64,000 nucleotides of DNA. Source: Antedon mediterranea. Lineage: Eukaryota > Echinodermata > Crinoidea > Comatulida > Antedonidae. Shown in pieces: positions 39,701 to 51,700 of this stretch. The DNA lies in assembly GCF_964355755.1 (NCBI RefSeq), contig NC_092677.1, positions 9,384,601-9,448,600 of the forward strand, given 5' to 3'. The translations under genes and the position numbers were made by a program. Under the pieces are notes generated by a model. The model was given only the letters and a program-made list of their open reading frames with translations. It was not told the DNA's origin and ran no database searches. The first letter of the stretch is position 1; each line of letters starts with the position of its first letter.

Positions 39701-42700
39701 TTTCGTCTTTTAATACTTTTAATGATAAATTATAATGTATTGTAAAGATCTAATAATATCACAGACAGTACAAATAAGTAGCCTGAGTAGAATAAGTGTA
39801 GAAACAGTATGTACAGTATTGTAGAGGAGTGTAATGTTAAAACATGTGTACCTCTAAAAATGTATAAATACAGAAAATGTCTAAATCCAAATATAATTTT
39901 TGAATATGAGTTGTGTATAAAATCTTTAAAATTGTTGTTGCTATCCTCTCGATACAATATGTTAAAAAGATTAAAATCCAACAATATTTCATAACCTTGC
40001 AAAGTAATTGCCTTTTTAGTAGAGATGAACTGTAAATAAAAGCATATTATTATTACCTTACAAGGTAAAATAACAAATAAAAATAAATTATTATTAATAA
40101 TATCACATAATCAGTATATGGAATAATATCATTATTAATATTATAATCATCATTTTGTAGTACAAAGAAAGAATAGAAATCATAAAAACTTTCGTACTAT
40201 CTTACTTGGATTTAAACCAATCCTTCTGTCCAAAGTGAGAGAGATAGAAACCCTATCTTATGTTAAAGCCCCCTTCCCTACGTTTTTTAGATCTAATTTA
40301 AGATCACAAACTATATTTAATGTAAAAATAATACTATATGGTCCTATTGCGATAACTTTTTTCGTCTTTAAACGGTTAAAAATGTGAAAAATAAGTCGAT
40401 TCTAATAATTATAGCGGCCCGCTATAAATCCCAAAATGCATTGCGCGTGGATTGATATTTTTGTTTTTCACCTGTAATTCGCCCACTTTTCGATCGATCG
40501 TGTGAGGCCAAAACAAATGGAAGACTCCTAACTTTTCAGCGAAAACGGAGTCTGGCAAAAATAAAAAGACAATTAATGCAGCAACTATACAACGTCAGGC
40601 TAGGTATATAGCTAGTGTACGATGTTTGTACGTTACCGATGTTTACCAGCTAGGCCTACAAAACTAAGCTAGCTAGCTAGGCCTAAGACCGTCCACGAGA
40701 GGTCAGTCGCCGCGAGCTACTTAGGTAGTGCATTGTTTCTCACTTTTTATCATAATTTACCATAAAACGTACATTTAAGACAAGGAATGACATGGTTTAA
40801 TGTTTTTAAAGTGATATATATGTATTATTTTCCAAAAAACGTCCAAAATTGCAGGGAAGGGGTCTTTAAAGTCTTCTATTCTAGTCTTCTATTTCCATTT
40901 TATGTATTATTAAGTGAAGAGGGGTTCACTGACTACAAACACCACTGATGGTTTGTGTATTAGTTAGTAGGGCAGTAAATAGGGAGCTTGTGATTTTGGA
41001 CCTACTGTATAGAAACTAGTTGCATAATGAATGTTAATTTGTAGCCACAATAAATATTTACTGACATTATTCGAAATGATTCATTTCATAATAATTAGAA
41101 TTGGGAGTATTATATTCTTTCCTGGATATTTTTATCTTAGGATTCTGTACTTTACTGTTTTCTTGCATGTGGAAAAAGTATAGTTTAATTTTATTGTCCA
41201 TTTTACAATTTATTATTATCCAGTGTGTTTTTATTTCCATTGTCTCTTATTCTATAACAATAGATGAGTCAGCTAAGCTGTTGTAATATTTGTATTTTGG
41301 TCTTAACAATAAACAATGGAATTCCATTTTACAAGTCAAAATCCCTTGTAACTACCTTTTGTGTACATACAGGCGAATACAAGGTATAAACGGTTGATGT
41401 TATTTTATTATTAGCGATGATGATGGCTATCAATAGACTATACAAAAATGTGGTGTTCTGGTCCATTTCAGAACCTGCTGGGCTCCACCAATCACTTTTT
41501 TGGTTTCAAGAAAAGGGAATTTCTTGTTTTCAGAGAGTCTGGTCTCTGTAGAGTTTTTTTTTTTTCTTTATGTGGGAGCATCCCACTTTTATTTCAAACA
41601 AACATCATATAGAAAACGGTAATATACATTTATACAATTGCATTTTTGTTATCTGTTTGAATTACTAATGATTTTTGTATTTATTTCTATACCTATTATC
41701 ATTATTCACCATAATTATTTTCTATTTTTTATACACGTCATCATCAATGCATTTCATTTATTTTATAATCTTTGTACATACATTATCAATTAACTTTTGA
41801 ACAATTTTTTTCTTTTTAATTCTTACTTTTTCTTGAAAATAAATACAACTTAAAATGCGTTTTTATCTTCAATTAATTTTTATACATGTTAACGTTAATG
41901 CATTTTCTTTCTTTTATAATCTATCGAATTAACAAATTTTTGTATAAATACAAATACGATGCGTTTTTATCTTTAATTAAATTTTTATACATGTCATCAT
42001 TAATACATTTCCTTTCTTTTATAATCTTATACTAGGTATCCCAATGAAAAAATTCAGATTAATTTTTTTACTTTTTCTTTCAGTTAACCATAAAGAACTT
42101 AATGTAATTAGCATTTTGCAATTTAAATGATTGAAATCCGATTATCCGTTCTAAAGTTATGGTTATTTAAAGTGGTAAAAAAATATACGATTTTTTGCCT
42201 AAAATGGTGTTTTTTGCAGTTGAAATTGGAAGCATTTTTAAAAGGTTATAACTTTTACAATAATTAGTTAAAAGTTTTTAATTTTGTTAAACCTATAGAT
42301 ATCACAGAGTTGTACAACTCTATTTTTTTTGGAGCCTCAACGAAACCTATTTTTTAAATTATTGGTCCGCAAAGTGGTAGGAAAGCATTTAGCGCCCATT
42401 TTTGCTGGAATTCCCTAAAAAAAATGAAAAAAATGCAATTTTTCAATGATCTGTAACTTTTGAACTACTGTACTAATTCATTTAATTTTTTTTGTACTTG
42501 TTAGAATGTAGTGTATATTTCATTAATAAATATATTTTAGATGTGTATATGAAAAAAATTTTTTAATGGTGAAATTTAAAATTATAAAAAAAAAAAATGA
42601 AAAAGTATGTTAAAAACGGTGTGTACTGTTTCCTTTCTTTTCGGTAAGTATAATTATTAGAATATTTTAATATACTTTATATTTATAATTTCAATCATAA

Positions 42701-45700
42701 ATACTATTATATATAACTTTTGAATATGTAAAACAAGATTTTAGGCCCGTATGATTATGACACCAAATCTAAGCCGGGCTGCTAAGTAAGATATGCTCTT
42801 TTAAGGCAAACGCACAATATGGGTCAAAATAAACTCATTTAAAATAATCAATGTTAATTAAAACAATTAATTGTTTACCTGAATAGTATATATAACATTA
42901 TAAAAATTGTTTTCTTTTCGTATTATTACGTTACTAAATTGAAATACGGAGCTAAAGTTTAGGCCAAGTCACGGCTTACTCGCAATCAGTAGTCGCTCCC
43001 GTTAAAAGTATTTCGGTCGCAGTTAATGACTTTCGACCGCCGTACACAGAGTCAAATGTAACGTTGGTAAATTAGCTTAATAAATTTCTTCGGTACATTT
43101 TAACCTAACGCATTTGCATTGTATACTTGCATAATAAATCTTCCGCACATTACATCAATTTTAAGTTGTTAAATTAATGTGTAAAACCAGATATTCTACG
43201 ACGGAAAAGGACATGTCAATCTCCGACATCGCTGCTGTCACACATCTCGCGTCGAGCCGGTCGAACTCGAGCGAGGAAAACTAAACAACGTGTTCAAAAT
43301 ATGGAACGTACCATTCGCTGATAGGGTGCATTAATGTATTTAACGGAAAACGCCACAACAAACGCGCGTATTTTAGGGTACAATATTTTACTCACTACAA
43401 TATTCACCGGATTATAATGGTTGGATCTTTAAAATTTTGAACGGGATTTACGCCTCATGCACCATTTAAAATGTAGTTCGCACAATTACCATGCACAATA
43501 CGTTTGTAAACTCTGTTTTATCGATTTCAATGTAGATTTAGCTATAATTTAATACCAAAATCCATAATATTTTTCCATAAACGGTGAATCAAAATTGGAT
43601 TTTTGTCACAAAAATTGACTTTTCGTTACGAAAAACCTATTTATAGAAGACGATTTTCGTATCAAATTAAAGCTTATTTAAAGCCTGATAACATACAACA
43701 AAAATTAATCCGCTAGCTCCAATGGTAATCGTGCGATCGTGTTTTGAAAACTGATGGGGATTTTCCGATGAGGTTTTCAACGCACGGAAATCGGCTCGAC
43801 GGGATTTTAGAACCGTTTTAAAATCGCATTTTCTCGGCAACTAATTCATTAATTTTAATTATAAACACACTTATACATAGATTAAAACAAGTACTTTCAA
43901 ACAATATAAATTTTGTAAGTATTAATTAAGATTGAATACGATTTATTTAACATCAAAGTCATACTACTTTTTCGAATTTCGTCAATATTTCAAAAGTGAT
44001 ACCCCTCTGTGCGCTTTCATTGGGATACCTACTTATACATTAATTACTTATATTTTTTTACATTATCAATTAACAAAAATTGTTTTCTCTTTTTAACAAT
44101 TTTATCTTTTTAATTCTTGCTTTGCTTGAAAATAAATACAAATTAAAATGCGTTTTTATCTTATATAGATTATATTATAGTTAAGGGGATAATATTATTC
44201 TTTGAAATAATGCAGCAAAATAAAAGGTATATAGTTTAAAGTACAAAACATATGGGTCATGACCAACAGATTTAGATTTGGTCTCAGTAGAGTTGCCTGA
44301 CTTACATTACAGCATACAGCAATACAATGTGTAAGCCATAACAGTTGAAGAACCAGAACTATAAGTTTAAATTCCTGCATGGTGTAGTGTACTTTAAACA
44401 AGTCTACTTTAGTAATAAAGATCTTTTGGTAACAGAACAGAAGTATTATGATACCCCTTGATACCACCTCCTTAGGCATCAGCACAAGATTCTCATTGTC
44501 AGTTGAAAAACCAAAAATTCCATGTGTACAACCAGAGGTAATTACTTAATTTACCACCACCTATAAATAAAATGTATATTTCACATTTTGTAACAATCAT
44601 TTACTATTTCCATGGTAACACATTTTTTGACCTTAAAGATAATTTGATTTTTTGCTTGGGTTGAGATATCTTCAAAAGGTCAAGAGAATACTGTGATAGG
44701 AAATAAAATGAAGTACTTGTTATTCTATTGAGGTGAATGGTTGATGAAAGGTTGCAGTACTTATACCTGAATAAACCCTATTTGGCTTATTCTCCAAACT
44801 ACTGTATTCTCTAAAGCTCTGTCTCTATTATCAGACGAGTTCTGACAAACAAAAATGTGATATGCCCAAATATGGTAGTGATATGCCCAAATATGGTAGT
44901 GATATGCCCAAATATAGTAGTGATATGCCCAAATATGGTAGTGATATGGCATCATTGTGTCCATATATGGGCACATCACATTTGTTTTGTCACAAAAAGT
45001 TTGATGGTATAGACAGAGCTTCAAAATAGTATATGTGTATGTGCATTTGACAGCTTTTTGAAAATTCAAACCTAATATATGCAATGCTTTATGATGCTCA
45101 ATATTTTATATCATAAAGTCTTTTGCGTGTCATACTTGACAGGACTTGTCAAAATGTGTGTGTTAATTACGCTACTACTGTACTATGCAATGTTGCCATT
45201 TATTCAACATGTGAAAGTATTATTTTTTCTGGCATAATATGTTTCTAACCATGTAAACATTCAAACAAATAGTAAACTTGTTTACTCATTTCACAACCTT
45301 TTCCAATTCCTTGTTAGGGATAAAACGTAATTGATGTTGAAAGTTATTAAATCATACATCATTAATTTATATAGTACACAGCTTGTAACCTTTTAATTGA
45401 GTCGATTCACCCCAGCTAATGTCACATTAAGTTGTGAAATTTATCAGCTGTAGTAGCATCTAGAATTTGTTATTGCTCGGTTCTTTGTAGCCGGATTATC
45501 GCAGGACTCCAACTTAATTAATTTTGCTGAACTAGAGTGTTATTCTCATGTCCAGTCATAGACATTAATGTAGTTTTTAAGCTTTCTGAATAACAATTTG
45601 TCACTATTTATCGGCCTATAGTCAGACAGAGGCTAGCAACGTCAAAATGATCCAGGCAGGAAAGGAAGTTTTTAAAGCCTAGAATTTTAAATATGGAGGC

Positions 45701-48700
45701 TGAATTTATAATTTTGTGAAACAAACACCATTTTTTAGATTCAGACAAAATTTTGTCCTAGTAGTATTTAATAACACAAAGACTGATCATGTTTGTAACA
45801 AAACTGCAGTGCCTACAGTATATTGGAATTCTGTCTATTGAAAGTTTTTCCAACAGTTATTTATCCAGTTTATAAATCAAATATTTAATACAAAGTTTAG
45901 TTTTCTTGATGTAAACATTGATTGTTCTTTGTTTAATCATTAGTACTGTATCAGTAACAATGATCAAAGTTCTCATTTTAAAACAATATCACTACACGAT
46001 TTCACACTCAATCAAAGGTTAATGTTTATTTGAATAGAGAATCTACATTAATATTACTTTGTTTAACTTTTCCCTTTACTTAAACTTATAAAGAAATTGG
46101 CAAGGCAACCAGAAGAATGAAGGGAGAAAGAAAAGAAACATAAATGATATCAACACTGTTTTATGATTTAGTTTCATAAACATTTTTTCTGTTTGTTGAG
46201 TACATTACCTCCACTGAAAATAGTGTACCTGTTCCATAACAAACTTTTGGAGAAACTAATCAACCAACAGTAGGTTCACAAATGATAAAATCGCTGTATG
46301 AATATGAATATAAAATAGCTGCAAAATGTTTGCAGTATGAAATCAGAAAATAAGGCCAAGGTTTGAGATAAAACAGTTCATCGTAGCATAAACAGAGCGG
46401 AAATAATATACATGTCTTCCTTTTCGTTCCAATGCATTTGTTTACAGTGTAATAGATTTCATAGGTTTTTGGTTGGATGAAGATTTTGAGGTGTTATAAT
46501 TGTGTGTGAAACACCTCATGCATTCAGACAAAATTGAATATCCTTTACACAACAATACAACAATTATGTTTTTTACATGCATAAAAACATGTTTTTATAT
46601 TCCTACAACCTAGGGCTCTGTCTACACCATCAAACTTTTTGTGGAAAAAAAATGTGATGTGCCCATGACATGATGTGATGTGATGGCATATCACTACCAT
46701 ATTTTGGCACATCACAATTTTTTTTCAAACTTGTTTGATAGTGTAGACAGAGCTTAACACACTAATACTCTACACCAAAACCAACCCCCTCATTATCGAC
46801 AACATCCTTCCAACCTTCACAATTCAAAATTTCTACATCTGTACCTGTAAGACTAAATTGCTCACTCAATAAATTAACTAATGTAATATTCAATAATGGA
46901 AAAAATATCATTCTACTTTACTACTGTACTGTAGATGGATCAAATTTGACAATTATGAATTTTGAAGATTTAAAAATTGAGAGACCTTTAAAAAGTAGAG
47001 AAAGATGACCTAGTTCTGTTTGATTTTTTGTCGAAATAATCACAAAATATTGTAAATGATATGGATAATTGCTTTTTAAAAATAGCTGTTCATATTTAGT
47101 TTATTAGGTAATATTTATAACAAATAGAAGTTTTAAATATTAAAGTGTACGTTTAAAAATTAATGAAAATGCTTTCTTAAGAGTTTGTTTTTGTATAATT
47201 TCTCCTTGGATAAATATTTCAGATTCAGATTTTATTATTTTTCTGCATTGTATGAGAATATTAAATGGAAACTAGATTTGAACTCGTCACTACGGACGAG
47301 TTAGGTTATCCGCAGCGCAAAGGCCACGTGCACGTCATACGTTATAATATTGCGCGCAGAAAAACGATTATGCCATTGAAAAAATGTTAGCGCGCTCTCT
47401 ATTTTGTGTCACGAATGAGTATATACGGTATAACACTATGTACTGTATACGTACTACATACAGTTCAGAATATTTGAAAATAAGTGACCAACGTAATTGA
47501 CGCTTTTGGACATGATGACGTCATCACAATTTTAAAAATGGTGAATCATGCGAAAGATAATTGATTGATCTAGACAAAATTAAAAAAATTGAGGGAAATG
47601 GAATACGGATAAGTAGAGATGCGCTCTATTAAATTTGACGAGCTATGACGAAAGAGAAAAAAATCCTATATTTTATTATTGCGTGGCCATACGATGACGT
47701 CACAATGTCCGGTTAGCTATATTGATGCATGATTCGATATCTACAACTCATCTACTTCCAGAATATGTAATTTAAAAAAAGTTCACCACGTAGTTTAGAA
47801 TTTATGACTTTTTAAAAAAAGGCATAATTTTCACGAATTTTTTAACTTTTTCATCAAAAACGCGTGCAAATTATCCAATTCTACGTGCTCGTATGACGTG
47901 ATTTTAAGTCGAAATTGTTTGAAAGTTGGTAAATTTTCTAAAAAAGACAGAAAAAACAAAAATCAAGCAAAAAAATGATGTTTTTGCGCTACGTGCGCAC
48001 GTGCGCGTAAAAAAATTGCGCACGCGTGGGAATTTTTGAAATGCTCAAAATGACATGAAACGCGTAGAAAGTTGATTAGATATTGATTTTTCGCAATTTG
48101 AAATTTTAAACGCGCGTGCGCGCGTAACTTTTTGTGAAACATGCCATTTTTAATCCATAGAAAGTTTGCGCATTATATGACTTAAATGTTCACCAAGTTT
48201 CAATACAAAACGACTTTTAGTTTTTATTCTATGATCAATCATTGAAATTCACAAAATCGCGCGTAACTTACGCTGCGCAACTCCGAAATCGTCCAAAAGC
48301 TTGGCTGCACATCTACAGCTACAGGTCAATCTTATGACAAAGTTATACAATGTTATATTTGCCAGAATTAGAGATATGCGACCAACAAAATTCGTGGAAA
48401 GAAAGAAGAACAAAGAAAAAGAAAAAGAAAAAAAAAAAAAAAGATCCTGACAATAATAAGGGGTTATCCGCCAAGTGCGGATAACCAAAAAATAAAGAGT
48501 ACACACAGTACAACGTTTTGTAAAAACTAAGTAAACTGTAGTGTCGTTATCTAAAACACTATACAGACACTAAAATAGTACAGTATCTATCCACCAGTAA
48601 AATTACAAAAACCAACAGTGGTGTTGGTAGTCTATGAGTGCTGCTTACCTAGATTAACCGACAATATAGCCAATCTAGCACCAGACTAAACCTAGTCAGC

Positions 48701-51700
48701 GGCGGGCGACAAGTAAGTGCAGAATTGAGGTTGCCACTGACACCTGGTTAGCGGATACATCCAATAGATAAAATGAAGTGAACATAGATTGCGTCTGCGC
48801 CACCAAGCGGCTTCAGAATGTCAGAGAGAGGGACTCCTGTGAACAGTGCCCAAGATGTGGCGACGCCACGCACCTGGTGCATATGCGCAGGAGGAGGAGT
48901 GTCCGAGGATTCGTATCCAGTGCGAATTGCTGCAACAATCCAATTTGCGATCGTTGACCTCGCTGCCGGACAGAATGGGGACAGTGAAGCGATAAACAGT
49001 GTGAAACACCATCTCGCAAAGCTCTGGTTCTGTTGACACCAGAACCTGTCCTCCTCAACCTCTGAAATTGAGGCAATGGTGGGGACGAATACGGCAGGCG
49101 GCGAGAAATTTAACGTTTGCATCTTAGCTAGGAAGTCCTTCCTGAAAACTAGCCGAACGCCACCTCGCTCAAACCTGATATTAAAAAAAAAACATTTATT
49201 TTCCTCCATTTATTTATTTTCCTCCAGGATATAGCCTGGTTCTAAGGAGCGAGTGTGTAGTTCGCCTCGACTCCACTGCCAGCAAGAACGCCGTCTTTAG
49301 CGAAAGATTGTAAAGGGTGGCCTTATGTAAAGGCTCAAACGGTGGACGTGTGAGAGCGGCTAGGACGTCGAAGGAGGCCGTTCTCTAAACATGCCACGCA
49401 GCAAACTTGATATTGTGGTGGATGTTGAGACGCTCAAACCGTCTGGAAGAGTCTGTGTAATTGCACCTATGGCAAACCGATAGCCGGATATGATGCGGAC
49501 CTGTAAACCTGACTAAAACAGGTAATGCAGGAAAGCACCTACCTGCCCCAATGTCACAGTCTTGGGGTTGACCGGCTGGCGCTTGCACCAGTTAAAGTAA
49601 TGCTTCAGACAGCTATCATAGACGGTGAGTGTTGATTCCTGGCGGGACTTCGTCGCGAAGGCGGCCGGACCATCTGGTATGTTCGAATCTCTGAGCTGAT
49701 CCCTGACAACGGCCATGCAGTCAGGTGTAGTGATCAGAGGTTCGAAGTGGAGAACCTGGCTCGGCCCTAAGTCAGCAAGTCCTCTCATACCGGTAGACGG
49801 AGGGGCTGATCGTAAAGCAGACTGTTGATCAGCGGAAACCTGTGCGTCAGGACGATTGGAATGATCGAAATCGGCAGGAATGCATACGCCCATAGACCGT
49901 CCCACGGGATAGATAGCGCATCCATTGCCCACGTCTGAGCATCCCTGACGCGACTGTAATACGTCAGGCGCTGAGTGTTGACTGATGACCCAAAGGGGCC
50001 GCCCGAAGTGGTTGAAAAAAAATAGATCACGGCCGCCGAAGGAGTCGTCAGTCGTAAAGTGTCTGAAATCGCCCTGTGCAATGTCCGTAGCCTGAAGGAT
50101 GTTCATGCGGCGAGCCGCGAATGCCGTAAGCGACATCGTTGTTTGTTGATCGGCTACCAAGCCATGATGAGTAAGTTAATAATATCCAGATCATTATGTG
50201 GCGGGTGTTTTGGATCCGCCAAGAAAGAAAGAAGATATCCCGCCATCGACGTAGCTCGGATAGTCTTGCAGGCCGCTCTGTCAACAGTTGACTGAACCTC
50301 CTCAGACCTAACACACTCCGCACTAATGAAGTTTGACTTACTTGCGTCTACGCCTTGGTCTTCGCGGACCCTTCCCTTAGCGGCGTCCAGAATGACGGGC
50401 GCCCCGATATATTGTTCAAACTGGTCAGTAGTCACTGGAAAGGCTGCTCCGAGAACAAATAACGCAGGCTTAGGAATCTTCGGTTCCTTAGCAATAAGAT
50501 TGATCCGATCTATAAGTTAAGGATCGAGCAGCACGACCGGGTACGTGGAGGTCTTCTTCAGCGACGTGCGTAGACCGAACGTCGAAAAATGTTTTGACGA
50601 TGGCATGGGCTTAGTCGACTCCCAAGAAACTCGAAGCACGAATGCCTGGCAGGCCCTCACCCTCCAGTCCCTCGCACTCTCTCGCACAACGGCGGTACGA
50701 AAAGAAATGATGATGATACTACGTTGAATGGCTCCCTCTTGAGGGCATGGTTGCGGGTGCGTGCATTATCCGATAGGGGTGCTATTTTATATATACAGAT
50801 TTTTTTTTTTCGTAATTGTATCCCTCTCTTCGGAGACAGGCTATATTGTCGGTTTATCTAGGTAAGCAGGCACGAAATAGACTCAGTTTTACAGTCATTT
50901 ATTACTAAAATTGACAAATTGATGAATTTCCAAAAGTACACTAAAATTATTTTAGACTAAAATACTATAAATAGACATTATGATGTGCCCAAAATAAGTT
51001 TTTAAATAATAATAATATAATTTTATATTATAATTAAAATAATACTTATTCCAAAAGTATAGTATTCTTTTATAGTTTACAATTTTGAAGTAAAGTCAAA
51101 AGAAAAATAGGTTCAAATTAAGTTTACAGTGTAATTATGATTATATTAAAGAGATTCCAGGGCAGGCAGCTATACTGATGCATAATCCATTATATTATGA
51201 CCATAAAATGCATTGAATCCGATGACTTGATTAAATCTACATAAAAATTGTATCCATTAGTATTTAGCTCTGTCTACACAATCAAACTTTATGTGACAAA
51301 AAATGTGATGTGCCTATATATGGACATGGTGATGTCATATCACTACCATATTTGGGCATATGAATGCCATATTTGGGCACATTACACTTTTTTGTCAAAC
51401 TAGTTTGGTAGTGTAGACAGCTTTAAAAAGGTTTCATGAGTATCAAAAAACCTTTTGGAGGCCTAAGCCTAAGGATATTATAATTCCAGTGCTACAGTAG
51501 GTGGGACACACAAACTTTCATCTACCCAGACTAAAACTTGCCTAAAGACCTTGCACCCACCTTTATTTCAACATCCAGCAACCATACAAAGTTCTATTAC
51601 CGTATATCGTCAAGTATAGTCCCACTTCGAGTCTAATCCCACCTCCTACTATTTATCTATTTTCACCAATGTCCCCGGTTATAGTCCCGGTCTTGATATT

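Larger units (their letters stand above)
48641..50869 (-). mobile_element. DIRS-like retrotransposon remnant
   Basis: About 2.2 kb with inverted ends: CTGCTTACCTAGATTAACCG (continuing ACAATATAGCC) at 48641 and GGCTATATTGTCGGTTTATC (continuing TAGGTAAGCAG) at 50839-50869. On the minus strand come, in order, a Gag-like frame, a fragment resembling the RNase H/linker region and a tyrosine recombinase, all with frame breaks. Reverse transcriptase is absent, so the copy is internally deleted. Inverted termini plus a tyrosine recombinase rather than an integrase is the DIRS-type pattern. Higher GC than the flanks supports insertion. Confidence 0.75.

Noticed and set aside
44761-45084. Open frame with YHYHIWA repeats
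   Set aside because: It is the palindromic MITE with its 22-bp module translated; the same peptide pattern appears in other MITE copies (19451, 23886).
48813-49076. Additional frames over the recombinase region on both strands
   Set aside because: Shadows of the DIRS recombinase frame; only the frame with the HxxR-type block is meaningful.
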